Origin: JAWUVP01 sp034112285
Lineage (GTDB): Bacteria > Pseudomonadota > Gammaproteobacteria > JABDGN01
Direction of reading: 5' to 3'
Length of the DNA: 55,924 nt
Assembly (NCBI GenBank): GCA_034112285.1
Contig: JAWUVP010000035.1
Location: forward strand, 1 to 55,924
Shown here: positions 34,474-43,803 of the stretch, one piece after another
How positions within the stretch are numbered: the stretch's first letter is position 1
Layout: the number at the start of each line of letters is the position of its first letter
Program-made: the position numbers and the translations under genes
Notes under the pieces: model-generated
What the model was told of the DNA's origin: nothing
The model's database searches: none
The model's input: the letters and a program-made list of their open reading frames with translations, nothing else

Positions 34474-36306
34474 ATGTCACGCTTTGACAGCTTTCAAGAT
34501 CCTTATCGCTTAAAACGCTTATTTAAACAGCGTACGCTGCTGGTTTTAGCTTTAGTCTGCTTTTTATTTGTGGTGTTATTGTATCGCCTAATTTATTTGC
34601 AAGTTGTCGAGCATAAGTATTACACCACCTTAGCGCTAAACAATAGCATTAGCTTAGTGCCCCTGCCCCCCACTCGCGGTTTAATTTATGATCGCAATGG
34701 CGTGTTGCTCGCCAGTAATATTGCTGTTTACAATCTGAATATAATTCCCGACAAAGTCCCAGATATCGCAGCAACCATCTATGCCTTAAAAAAGTTTATT
34801 GCTTTAACCCCCACAGATATTGAAGCGTTTTATCACGAAAAAAATCAAAAGCGTGCATTTGAATCCGTGCCCCTAAAAGTTAATTTATCCGCACAAGATG
34901 TTGCCAAATTTATGGTTAACCGTTACCAATTCCCAGGGGTGGATATTAAAGCGGCTTTAATTCGCCATTATCCGTTTGCGAACGACTTAGCGCCTGTTTT
35001 GGGCTATGTGGGACGAATTAATGAAAATGACTTGCTCAATGTTGATCCCAGCAACTACGCGGCCACTAACTACATTGGCAAAATTGGTATTGAAAATTAT
35101 TTTGAATCACAACTTCATGGCCAAGTGGGCTATCAACAAATTGAAACCGATGCCACCGGGCAACAAGTACGCGTGTTAAAGCGCACCCCACCACTTGATG
35201 GCAAAAATTTATATTTAACGATCGACAGTAAACTACAAGAGGCCGCGCTAAAGGCAATGCATGATTACCGTGGCGCCTTAGTGGCCATTCAGCCCAGCAC
35301 CGGCCAAGTTCTGGCCTTGGTGTCAACGCCCTCTTACAACCCCAATCTTTTTGTTAACGGCATTAGCAACCAACAATATCACGCGCTACAAACCTCAAAG
35401 CAGCAGCCGCTGTTTAACCGCGCTATCCGTGGGCAATATCCCTTTGGCTCTACTATTAAAGTGTTTTATTCCTTGGCCGGTTTGGCCGGTGGCTTTACCA
35501 CACCTGATTTTACGATTTACGATCCGGGCTTTTATAAAATTGGCGGACACGTGTTTCACGATGAAGCAAAAAATATTTATGTAAACCTCGAAAAAGCACT
35601 CGAAGTGTCTTCCGACACCTATTTTTATCGCCTATCCTTAAAAATGGGGATTACGGTCATGGATAATGTCTTACATGACTTTGGTTTTGGCCAATACACC
35701 AATATACAAATGAAAGAAGAATTACCCGGGCTGGTTGCCTCACCCGCGTGGAAATTAAAAACGCGAGGCCATCGTTGGTTTTCTGGTGATACTTTAAACA
35801 GTAGTATTGGCCAAGGCGCCATGTTAACCACTCCAGTGCAGTTGGCCAGCGCCACCGCCGCCATGGCCGAACATGGCAAACGTTTTCAACCCACATTACT
35901 TTACAAGTCTACCGATGGAAATGGCTCGGTGTATCAACCTATTCCCACACCGTTATCCTCGGTTATCGTTAAAGCCTCTTATTGGAACACCGTAATCCAA
36001 GGTATGATAAATGTGATTCGTGGCCCACAAGGCACCGGCTGGCGTTTTGGCAAACCGCCATATTCGGTTGCCGCCAAAACCGGTACAGCGCAAGTCTATA
36101 GTTTGCGCGGTGCGAAATATATTTTAGCCAATGTGCCCAAACGCTTGCGCGATAACTCGCTGTTTATTGCTTTTGCGCCGGTAAAAAACCCACAAATTGC
36201 TATTGCAGTTGTGGTTCAGGGCGCGTCCATGGCACCCAAAGTGGCACGCGAAGTGATGGATTATTATTTATTACCGCACAACAACATGGCCGACAACAAA
36301 CACTAA
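34474..36306 (+). CDS. mrdA: penicillin-binding protein 2 (side-wall transpeptidase)
   Basis: A 610-residue class B PBP of the elongasome that cross-links new peptidoglycan along the cylinder. One membrane anchor lies at about 24-44 (LLVLALVCFLFVVLLYRLIY). The pedestal domain begins PPTRGLIYDRNGVLLASN. The transpeptidase has the nucleophile in GSTIK near residue 326, SSD near 378 and KTGTAQ near 535. It begins one base after ffh ends, and rodA, its obligate SEDS partner, follows after 26 bp. Confidence 0.96.
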   Translation: MSRFDSFQDPYRLKRLFKQRTLLVLALVCFLFVVLLYRLIYLQVVEHKYYTTLALNNSISLVPLPPTRGLIYDRNGVLLASNIAVYNLNIIPDKVPDIAATIYALKKFIALTPTDIEAFYHEKNQKRAFESVPLKVNLSAQDVAKFMVNRYQFPGVDIKAALIRHYPFANDLAPVLGYVGRINENDLLNVDPSNYAATNYIGKIGIENYFESQLHGQVGYQQIETDATGQQVRVLKRTPPLDGKNLYLTIDSKLQEAALKAMHDYRGALVAIQPSTGQVLALVSTPSYNPNLFVNGISNQQYHALQTSKQQPLFNRAIRGQYPFGSTIKVFYSLAGLAGGFTTPDFTIYDPGFYKIGGHVFHDEAKNIYVNLEKALEVSSDTYFYRLSLKMGITVMDNVLHDFGFGQYTNIQMKEELPGLVASPAWKLKTRGHRWFSGDTLNSSIGQGAMLTTPVQLASATAAMAEHGKRFQPTLLYKSTDGNGSVYQPIPTPLSSVIVKASYWNTVIQGMINVIRGPQGTGWRFGKPPYSVAAKTGTAQVYSLRGAKYILANVPKRLRDNSLFIAFAPVKNPQIAIAVVVQGASMAPKVAREVMDYYLLPHNNMADNKH

Positions 36307-36332
36307 GTGAACTGACGGAGCACTGACTCAAC

Positions 36333-37469
36333 ATGCAACAAACAAATTTTTTACAACGCTTAGTCAACCAACGCCATGCCCAGCACAAAACCGGCTGGCA
36401 ACGCTTACATCTAGACCCTCAGTTATTTTTGGCGCTAGTACTTCTCTGTGTGTACGGTTTACTCGTATTGCTCAGCGCCAGCAACGACAGTCACCTGGTA
36501 CTTTACAAACAAATGGGCCGTATTGTATTAGGTTTTGCAGTCATGTTTATCTGCGCACAAATACCACCCGAAAAATATCGTGCCTGGGTACCCTGGGTTT
36601 TTAGTGCCGGCATTTTTTTGCTGCTATTAGTGTTAGTGTTTGGCCACACCGGTAAAGGTGCAGAGCGTTGGTTAAACCTAGGCCTGTTTCGCTTTCAACC
36701 TTCAGAATTTATGAAAGTTGCCGTGCCCCTGATGGTGGCGTGGTATTTAAGTGAAAAAGATTTACCACCAAAGTTAAAACCCTTACTCGTGAGTCTTGTC
36801 ATTATGTTATTGCCGGCGTTATTAATTGCCAAGCAACCAGACTTGGGCACCGCGTTGATGATTTTAATTGCCAGCTCTAGCGTTATTTTATTTGCCGGTA
36901 TCGGCTGGCGCATTTTACTCAGTGTGGGCAGCCTGCTGCTAATCTCTGCCCCAGTACTATGGCACTTTATGCGCACCTACCAGCGCGATCGGGTGTTAAC
37001 GTTTTTAAACCCCGATCGCGATCCACTGGGTGCGGGTTATCATATTATTCAATCAAAAATTGCCATTGGCTCAGGCGGCGTGTTTGGTAAAGGCTGGTTT
37101 CAGGGCACGCAATCACACTTAAATTTTTTACCTGAACACACCACTGATTTTATTTTTTCGGTGCTAGGCGAAGAGTTTGGTTTGCTTGGTGCTATGGTCT
37201 TACTGCTATTGTATTTATTCGTGGTGTTTCGCGCATTGCGCATTGCCTACACCGCCACCGACAATTTCACCCGCTTGGTGGCAGGCAGCTTAGCACTCAG
37301 CTTTTTCTTTTCAGTCTTTGTGAATATTGGCATGGTGTGTGGCATATTGCCGGTGGTAGGCATTCCCTTACCTTTAATTAGCTATGGCGGCACCTCGGTA
37401 GTGACTGTGCTGGCCAGTTTCGGTATACTCATGTCCATTCGCACCCACAAACGGATTGTTCGCCAATGA
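36333..37469 (+). CDS. rodA: RodA SEDS peptidoglycan glycosyltransferase
   Basis: A 378-residue SEDS protein, the glycan polymerase of the rod complex. Ten membrane segments are visible. The conserved periplasmic loop has FGKGWFQGTQSHLNFLPEHT and then TDFIFSVLGEEFG, in which the aspartate is the catalytic residue identified in other SEDS enzymes. The C-terminal GILPVVGIPLPLISYGGTS is also typical. The stop overlaps the mltB start by 4 bp. It works with MrdA. Confidence 0.97.
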   Translation: MQQTNFLQRLVNQRHAQHKTGWQRLHLDPQLFLALVLLCVYGLLVLLSASNDSHLVLYKQMGRIVLGFAVMFICAQIPPEKYRAWVPWVFSAGIFLLLLVLVFGHTGKGAERWLNLGLFRFQPSEFMKVAVPLMVAWYLSEKDLPPKLKPLLVSLVIMLLPALLIAKQPDLGTALMILIASSSVILFAGIGWRILLSVGSLLLISAPVLWHFMRTYQRDRVLTFLNPDRDPLGAGYHIIQSKIAIGSGGVFGKGWFQGTQSHLNFLPEHTTDFIFSVLGEEFGLLGAMVLLLLYLFVVFRALRIAYTATDNFTRLVAGSLALSFFFSVFVNIGMVCGILPVVGIPLPLISYGGTSVVTVLASFGILMSIRTHKRIVRQ

Positions 37470-38473
37470 TACGCATTTTATGTTGCCTAGTCTTAATATG
37501 TTCCACCTTTACCAGCTGGGCCGATAGTGCCACGCCTAAAGAAAAAACCGCCATTACTCACTTTATCGATAACATGGTAAAAAAGCACCATTTCAATCGG
37601 CAACATTTGCAAACCCTACTGGGAAAATTAACCGTTAAGCATAAAGCCATTAATGCTATGAACAAGCCGTATGAGGCAAAACCTTGGCACAAATACCAAC
37701 CCTTATTTGTTACCGAATCGCGTATTTTGGGTGGGGTTAAATTTTGGCATAAATACCGCAATGTATTAAAAAGCGTCAGCGCCAAAACTGGCGTGCCGCC
37801 ACAAATTATCGTCGCCATTATTGGCGTGGAAAGCCGCTATGGTAAGCATAAAGGCAACTACCCCACTCTCCAAGCCTTATATACCTTCGCGTTCTTTTAC
37901 CCTAGGCGTGAGAAATTTTTTACCAAAGAATTAACCCAGTTTTTATTACTTTGCCGTGAACAAGGCTGGAACCCGCTCGACATCAAAGGCTCCTATGCCG
38001 GCGCCATGGGTCAACCACAATTTATGCCCAGCAGTTATCGTGCTTACGGGCTAGGCTATGCCAAACCTAAACAAGTTAATTTATTTAACTCTGAACCCGA
38101 TGTCATTGCCAGTGTCGCTAATTATTTTGTTAAAAACGGCTGGCAAAAAAATCAACCTATTACCACCAAGGTTACCAACACGACCTGGTTACAAAAACCG
38201 GTGCCCATTGCCAGCAGCCAACAACGGCTGAAAAAGCCACTAATACCGTTGACCTATTTCACTCAATACGGCGTGGACTTAACCCATAAAATCACTGGTA
38301 ATTTACCCGCCATGATGATGCAGTTTAGCTTGGTCAAAGGCAAAGCCTATTGGTTAGGCTTTCAAAATTTTTATGTTATCACCCGGTATAACACCAGTAT
38401 TTTATATAGCTTAGCGGTCGTGAAGCTGTCACGCGAATTGGCCAAACGCTACCAGCGAGATTACCCTAACTAA
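37466..38473 (+). CDS. mltB: lytic murein transglycosylase B family protein
   Basis: A 335-residue periplasmic lytic transglycosylase that cleaves glycan strands to 1,6-anhydro ends. The signal peptide ends in FTSWA without a lipobox cysteine at the junction. The catalytic glutamate is in IIGVESRYGKHKG near residue 121. The motifs GSYAGAMGQPQFMPSSYRAYG and SVANYFVKNGW mark the family. It overlaps rodA by 4 bp and shares one base with rlpA. Confidence 0.93.
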   Translation: MIRILCCLVLICSTFTSWADSATPKEKTAITHFIDNMVKKHHFNRQHLQTLLGKLTVKHKAINAMNKPYEAKPWHKYQPLFVTESRILGGVKFWHKYRNVLKSVSAKTGVPPQIIVAIIGVESRYGKHKGNYPTLQALYTFAFFYPRREKFFTKELTQFLLLCREQGWNPLDIKGSYAGAMGQPQFMPSSYRAYGLGYAKPKQVNLFNSEPDVIASVANYFVKNGWQKNQPITTKVTNTTWLQKPVPIASSQQRLKKPLIPLTYFTQYGVDLTHKITGNLPAMMMQFSLVKGKAYWLGFQNFYVITRYNTSILYSLAVVKLSRELAKRYQRDYPN

Positions 38474-39264
38474 TGTATCGACTGTGTGGCCTTGTTCTAA
38501 TTTGCAGCTTGCTAGCGTCTTGCGCTACCCGCGACGGCTTGCCGCGTAATTATCGCTCGTTTGATGCTAAAGATATTCCCGATGCCGTGCCCCAAGTTGA
38601 ACCCAAAAGCCGCTATGGCAATCCACCTTCTTATGTGGTGCTGGGCAAACGCTATCATGTTTTAAAAAGCGCACACTGCTATAAAGCTAAAGGCAAAGCT
38701 TCTTGGTATGGCACCATGTTTCACGAGCGCCTCACCTCCAGCCGTGAACCCTATAATATGTACAAAATGACCGCTGCTAACAAAGTCTTGCCCCTGCCTA
38801 CTTATGTTCGGGTGCACAATTTAGACAATGGCCGCACCATTATTGTCAAGGTCAACGATCGCGGGCCCTTTCATGTTGACCGGGTTATTGATTTGTCGTT
38901 TGCGGCAGCAAAAAGAATGGGTATGATTGCTAAAGGCACCGCGAATGTGGAAATTGAAGCCATTGACCCTCGCCATCCCAATGCCAGCTGTGATGCCCCT
39001 CAAGCCAATATCAAAAAGGCCACCGGCAAGGCGCAACCCTACTTGCAATTTGGCGCCTACGGCACTAAAAACACTGCCGACAAGTTAGCCAATCGCTTAG
39101 TGCCTCACAGTGAAGACGGCGTGTATGTGCGCGAGAGCCAAGCCAACAACAACCCGCTTTATAAAGTCCAGGTTGGGCCCTTTACCGATGCTGCGGCTGC
39201 AAACACCGCAATGATAAAATTCAAGCAATTAGGCTTTAATGGCGTGTTCACAGTGGTGCGATAG
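38473..39264 (+). CDS. rlpA: RlpA-type septal lytic transglycosylase lipoprotein
   Basis: A 263-residue lipoprotein with the lipobox LLASC (Cys17). The double-psi beta-barrel domain has GKASWYGTMFHERLTSS near residue 74 and VKVNDRGPFHVDRVIDLS near 130, with the catalytic aspartate in NDRGPF. A SPOR domain (YLQFGAYGTKNTADKLANRL and onwards) occupies 186-263 and binds denuded glycan at the division site. It cuts naked glycan strands. Its order after mrdA, rodA and mltB is the usual one. Confidence 0.94.
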   Translation: MYRLCGLVLICSLLASCATRDGLPRNYRSFDAKDIPDAVPQVEPKSRYGNPPSYVVLGKRYHVLKSAHCYKAKGKASWYGTMFHERLTSSREPYNMYKMTAANKVLPLPTYVRVHNLDNGRTIIVKVNDRGPFHVDRVIDLSFAAAKRMGMIAKGTANVEIEAIDPRHPNASCDAPQANIKKATGKAQPYLQFGAYGTKNTADKLANRLVPHSEDGVYVRESQANNNPLYKVQVGPFTDAAAANTAMIKFKQLGFNGVFTVVR

Positions 39265-39311
39265 TGCGTAACTTATGATAAAGTACAGCCTTTCAATGTA
39301 GAGGATGTTTT

Positions 39312-40580
39312 ATGCGCCGTTTAGCCCATTTTTGTGTTGTGCTTTTTTTACTCAGCTCTGTGCCCTTGGCCAGTTTTGCTGCTGATAAAGCTAAAACGCC
39401 CCCTATCACCCAGCCCGCAACAGCTAAACCAGCTAAAAATGCCTGGGCTTCGTACCTTGTTCCTGCAGCGCCGGCTATTGATGCAAAATCTTATGTCTTG
39501 ATGGACGTGCAAAGCGGTAAAGTATTGGCGCAAAAAAAGGCCAACATCAAAATGCCTCCGGCTAGCTTAACCAAGTTAATGACCCTTTACATCGTTTTTA
39601 AAGAGCTCGCTTCAGGGCGTATCAACCTCACTGATAAAGTCACCATTAGTAAAGTTGCTTGGAAAACCGGCGGTTCACGCATGTTTGTAAAATTGGGCAA
39701 CCAAGTTAGCGTGCAAAACCTTATTCAGGGCGTTATAGTTGACTCCGGTAACGACGCCACCATGGCCTTAGCCGAATTTGTTGGCAGCACCGTGCCTACC
39801 TTTACGCAAATGATGAATCAACAAGCCAAAATATTAGGCATGACTGAATCGCACTTTTCAGACCCCACCGGCTTACCCATGCCCGACCATTTAACCACTG
39901 CGCATGACTTATCACTCTTAGCCAGAGCCACTATTATGCAATTCCCGCAGTACTACCACTTTTTTGGTGAGAAATGGTTAACCTGGAATAAAATTCGCCA
40001 ACCCAATCGCAACCGTCTGTTATGGCGCAGCATTGGCGTTGATGGTATGAAAACCGGACACACAGCCGCAGCCGGATTTTGCCAAATAAGCTCAGGCATT
40101 CAACACGGCACACGCTTATTGTCTGTGGTCATGGGCACCCCAACCGACATGGCGCGCGCCGATGAAAGCCAAAAAATATTAAGCTATGGTTTTCGCTTTT
40201 TCCAGTCAGCACAAATTTACAAAGCTGACGAAGTGATTAGCCAGCAACGTGTTTGGAAAGGTGAAGATAAAAATGTCGCCTTAGGCGTAGCAAAAGATTT
40301 TTATGTCACCATCCCTCATTCAGCTTATGCAGACTTAAAAGTAGGCTTAACGATTGACTCTAAAATCATGGCGCCGATTACCAAAGGCCAACAGTTAGGT
40401 GAAATTACAGTTTCCCTAAAAGGCAACGCCGTGGCCACAGCAGAGCTAGTAGCACTGAAGGCTGATCCAGCCGGCGGTTGGTTTACCCGCTTTATTGATG
40501 CTATTGCCCACTTTTTTCATAACTTATTTCACGGCAGCAAAACACAACAAGTAGTAGTGGGCGGTGAGAAAACATCATGA
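39312..40580 (+). CDS. dacA: D-alanyl-D-alanine carboxypeptidase (PBP5/6 type)
   Basis: A 422-residue DD-carboxypeptidase that trims the last D-Ala from stem peptides. The signal peptide ends in LASFAA. Catalytic motifs are PPASLTKLM (SxxK near residue 86), DSGNDATMAL (near 145) and MKTGHTAAAGF (near 246). The C-terminal PBP5 domain and an amphipathic helix (WFTRFIDAIAHFFHNLFHG) follow, the latter for membrane attachment. GAGGATG precedes the start. The end overlaps the transaminase start by 4 bp. Confidence 0.96.
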   Translation: MRRLAHFCVVLFLLSSVPLASFAADKAKTPPITQPATAKPAKNAWASYLVPAAPAIDAKSYVLMDVQSGKVLAQKKANIKMPPASLTKLMTLYIVFKELASGRINLTDKVTISKVAWKTGGSRMFVKLGNQVSVQNLIQGVIVDSGNDATMALAEFVGSTVPTFTQMMNQQAKILGMTESHFSDPTGLPMPDHLTTAHDLSLLARATIMQFPQYYHFFGEKWLTWNKIRQPNRNRLLWRSIGVDGMKTGHTAAAGFCQISSGIQHGTRLLSVVMGTPTDMARADESQKILSYGFRFFQSAQIYKADEVISQQRVWKGEDKNVALGVAKDFYVTIPHSAYADLKVGLTIDSKIMAPITKGQQLGEITVSLKGNAVATAELVALKADPAGGWFTRFIDAIAHFFHNLFHGSKTQQVVVGGEKTS

Positions 40581-41407
40581 CCTTAGCTTATTTAAATGGT
40601 GAATATTTGCCATTAGAACAAGCTAAAGTCTCCCCCATGGATCGCAGCTTTTTATTTGGCGACGCGGTTTATGAAGTTATCCCGTTTTACCAAGGCAAGG
40701 GCCTTGGTTTAGCCGAACATTTAGACCGCTTAGATAATAGCCTAGCGGCAATAGAAATGGCGAACCCGCTTAGCCACAATCAATGGCATGTTATTTTTGA
40801 CACGCTGTTAACCGGCAGCCAGGGCACGCAAAAAATTTACTTACAAGTCACACGCGGCACCTGTTTAGAACGTAATTTTTTCTATCCTGACGCAAACGTT
40901 GGACCCACGGTCTTTGCCTACAGCGGCCCTTTCACGTCTGGTGCCAACAACCCAGGTTTGCACACCCTATGTCGGGAAGATATTCGCTGGAACAATTGTT
41001 TTATTAAATCAAACAATCTACTTGCCAGCTGCATGGCCACCGACCTGGCCAAGCGCCATAATGCGCAAGAAGTTATTATGCATCGCGACGCCGTAGTCAC
41101 CGAGGGCGGCAGCAGTAATGTTTTTATAGTAAAAGACGGCACCGTGCTCACCACACCGGTTGGCCCCCATATTTTAAATGGCATTACCCGCCAAATAACC
41201 TTAAAACTATTAGCCGAGCTAGACATCCCCCATCTCGAAGCTGACATTACTTTAGACGCATTAAAAAATGCCGATGAAGTTTGGATCACCAGCTCCACCC
41301 GCGAAGTAGCACCGGTAGTACAACTTGACGAGCAAGCCATCGGTGATGGACAACCCGGTTTAATTTGGCAGCAAGTTTATACCGCCTATAGCAATTTAAC
41401 CCACTAA
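40577..41407 (+). CDS. dat: D-amino-acid (D-alanine) aminotransferase
   Basis: A 276-residue fold-IV PLP enzyme that interconverts D-alanine and D-glutamate. The PLP lysine lies in FIKSNNLLASCM near residue 144. The family block VTEGGSSNVFIVKDG follows near 180, and LNGITRQITLKL and STREVAPVVQL near 200 and 240 complete it. Branched-chain aminotransferase IlvE is ruled out by length and the TEGGSSNVF form. Overlap with dacA suggests that D-amino-acid metabolism is tied to cell-wall turnover here. Confidence 0.92.
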   Translation: MTLAYLNGEYLPLEQAKVSPMDRSFLFGDAVYEVIPFYQGKGLGLAEHLDRLDNSLAAIEMANPLSHNQWHVIFDTLLTGSQGTQKIYLQVTRGTCLERNFFYPDANVGPTVFAYSGPFTSGANNPGLHTLCREDIRWNNCFIKSNNLLASCMATDLAKRHNAQEVIMHRDAVVTEGGSSNVFIVKDGTVLTTPVGPHILNGITRQITLKLLAELDIPHLEADITLDALKNADEVWITSSTREVAPVVQLDEQAIGDGQPGLIWQQVYTAYSNLTH

Positions 41408-41417
41408 GGACCCATTC

Positions 41418-41723
41418 ATGAGTGATGATACCCAAACCCCAGATACTAGCTTTAAAGATAAAGAAGAAACGTTATTAACCTTTCCTTGTGAATTTCCTAT
41501 CAAAATAATGGGCAAAGCGCATGAGGATTTAAAAACTCTAGTGCTAGAAACCTTAGCCAAGCACGCCCCAGAATTTGATGAAGCGGTCTCGTTAACCATT
41601 AAAGAAAGCAAAGACGCAAATTACCACGCCATTACCGCCGTAATACAAGCGCAAAGCAAAGCACAGTTAGACAGCATCTATGAAGTATTAAGCGCTAATG
41701 ATTTAGTGTTGATGGCGCTATAA
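41418..41723 (+). CDS. YbeD-like protein (DUF493)
   Basis: A 101-residue protein of the DUF493/YbeD family. The family block LTFPCEFPIKIMGKAHEDLK lies near residue 19, and the end VIQAQSKAQLDSIYEVLSAN is typical. In E. coli ybeD lies between dacA and lipB; here it keeps the dacA-linked place, but the lipoate genes are replaced by the DedA-PAP2 fusion. The biochemical role is unknown. Confidence 0.9.
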   Translation: MSDDTQTPDTSFKDKEETLLTFPCEFPIKIMGKAHEDLKTLVLETLAKHAPEFDEAVSLTIKESKDANYHAITAVIQAQSKAQLDSIYEVLSANDLVLMAL

Positions 41724-41739
41724 GCACACAGCCCTATTT

Positions 41740-43761
41740 ATGGAACATATACTTCACCCACTCATTCTCTGGTTGCACCTACACCCTAACTGGGCGGGCT
41801 TTGTCACGTTTTGCATTACCTTGTTTGAATCTTTGGCCATTATTGGCTTAATTATTCCAGGTTCTGTTACGCTTTCAGCCATTGGTGGTTTAGTCGGTGG
41901 TGGGGTTGTGCCCGCGGTTGATATTTTCACCTGGGCGATAGCCGGCGCAATATTAGGCGACGGCTTAAGTTACTGGTTAGGCTATCGTTACCATACTCAG
42001 ATTCGCACCATGTGGCCTATTAGCCGCTTTCCAAAACTGGTAACACAAGGCGAAGATTTTTTTGCCAAGCATGGAGGCAAAGGAATTTTTCTCGGTCGAT
42101 TTATTGGCCCCATTCGCCCCATTATGCCGCTAGTTGCCGGCATGTTACGCGTGCCACCGCGCAAGTTTTTTCTCGTCGATGTGATTTCCGGCATTTTTTG
42201 GGCACCGGTTTACATGATCCCCGGCATTATTGTTGGCGCCGCAGCGGCCAAATTCGCCCCTGGCCGCGCCATGCATTACTTAATGATCTTACTGCTGATC
42301 ATCTTTGTGTTGTGGCTGGTACTCTGGCTTAGCAAAATATTTATTCATAGCATAACCTTTCATTGGATGCGCCTATGCACGCTAATTTGGCAGCAACTAA
42401 AAGCCAAAAACACACTACTCTATCGTATGCTCTACGAACATGATGCGCCCAACCAAGCTCGCCCGTTAAGCATTGCCATTTTCAGCGCAGCATTCTTTAT
42501 TTTATGTTTACTCTTGCTGGGTGCCATTTTAGTAAAAGCACATTGGATAATAACACTCAACCATAGCGACCTCAGCTTTTTCCAAAGCTTGCACAGCTCA
42601 CTCTGGCAAGGTCTTGCGCTTAGCTGCAGTATGTTCTTGGGTAAATACAGCGTTATTCTTAGCACCGCAGTATTAATCAGTGCTTATTTAGCCATTGTGC
42701 GCGATTGGCATGCCCTCTGGTATTTGTGGCTAACGTTAATTTTATCGGTAGTCTGCATCGTCATCGGCAAGCACGCCATACACTCTATCCGACCCGACGT
42801 CGTTATCGCGCCGCCCGCCACGTATTCGTTACCAAGTGGTCACACCTTAATGAGCTTAACCTTCTTTAGTTACCTGGCTTTTTTAATTGCGCACCGTCAA
42901 TCCAGCTGGCTCAAAAAAGTGTTTTACTGGTTGGCCAGTTTAATTGTGTTGGTCGTGGCCTTGAGCCGCCTATATTTAAATGTACATTGGCTGTCAGACA
43001 TTGTTGTAAGCTTATTATTGGGTGCCAGTATTTTGGGCGTGGTGGTATTGTTTTATCGCTGCAGCGAGCGCGCCAACACCTACAAAAATGTTTGGCTGGT
43101 GATGCTATTAATACTGGGCCAAGCTGTTTTTGGCGGATTTTATGCCCACAAACATTACGCAAGCTTAATGGCTGATTTTCGTCTGCAACAGCCCACGTAT
43201 GCTTTAAACGTAACAACGTGGTGGCAAACACCGCACTCTATCCTGCCCCTCTATCACCACAACCGTTTTAACAACCCCGTGCAACTAATGAATGTACAAT
43301 GGCTAGCTAACAATGCTGCTATTACCCATAGCTTAATCAAACAAGGCTGGGAAATTCCACAGCGTTTTGGTTTGCATTCATTAAAACAGCAATTGCTAGG
43401 AAAAAATTTAACCGTCATTTCTCCTCTGCCGCAAAATGACAAAGGCCGCAAGCCCGCCTTAGTGCTGGTGAAACCCTTACAAGAAAACACCGGCTATTTA
43501 ATTTTACGCTTATGGCAAGCCCATTATGTTACCGCCCAAAGCACCTTGTATATAGGCAACATTAGCTATCATTTACCCCTAAAACATTGGCTATGGCATA
43601 GTAAACAACAATGCCAAAAAATCTACCCAGCCAGCATCAACGTGTTACGCCAACAATTAACCCTATGGCACACAAAAGCCATGCCAGTGAAGGTAAAGCA
43701 AGACCTTCCGAAGCAACACTGCGTTCCCGCCGATACGCTTGTGTTAAAAATACGTCAGTAG
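41740..43761 (+). CDS. DedA - PAP2 phosphatase - LssY_C fusion membrane protein
   Basis: A 673-residue protein of three domains. Residues 1-205 are DedA-like (ESLAIIGLIIPGSVTLSAIG, GRFIGPIRPIMPLVAGM). Residues 250-440 are a PAP2 lipid phosphatase with all three active-site motifs: KHAIHSIRP near 344 (Kx6RP), PSGH near 365 and SRLYLNVHWLSD near 409 (SRx5Hx3D). The last 230 residues match LssY C-terminal style (NPVQLMNVQWLANNAAITHS). A scramblase/flippase-like DedA next to a phosphatase suggests recycling of undecaprenyl pyrophosphate or phosphatidate; this is inference. Related fusions occur in Legionella. Confidence 0.9.
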   Translation: MEHILHPLILWLHLHPNWAGFVTFCITLFESLAIIGLIIPGSVTLSAIGGLVGGGVVPAVDIFTWAIAGAILGDGLSYWLGYRYHTQIRTMWPISRFPKLVTQGEDFFAKHGGKGIFLGRFIGPIRPIMPLVAGMLRVPPRKFFLVDVISGIFWAPVYMIPGIIVGAAAAKFAPGRAMHYLMILLLIIFVLWLVLWLSKIFIHSITFHWMRLCTLIWQQLKAKNTLLYRMLYEHDAPNQARPLSIAIFSAAFFILCLLLLGAILVKAHWIITLNHSDLSFFQSLHSSLWQGLALSCSMFLGKYSVILSTAVLISAYLAIVRDWHALWYLWLTLILSVVCIVIGKHAIHSIRPDVVIAPPATYSLPSGHTLMSLTFFSYLAFLIAHRQSSWLKKVFYWLASLIVLVVALSRLYLNVHWLSDIVVSLLLGASILGVVVLFYRCSERANTYKNVWLVMLLILGQAVFGGFYAHKHYASLMADFRLQQPTYALNVTTWWQTPHSILPLYHHNRFNNPVQLMNVQWLANNAAITHSLIKQGWEIPQRFGLHSLKQQLLGKNLTVISPLPQNDKGRKPALVLVKPLQENTGYLILRLWQAHYVTAQSTLYIGNISYHLPLKHWLWHSKQQCQKIYPASINVLRQQLTLWHTKAMPVKVKQDLPKQHCVPADTLVLKIRQ

Positions 43762-43803
43762 AGAAAATTAAAGCAGCCGAGCGCAGCGAGCTCCTTATCA
43801 CCC

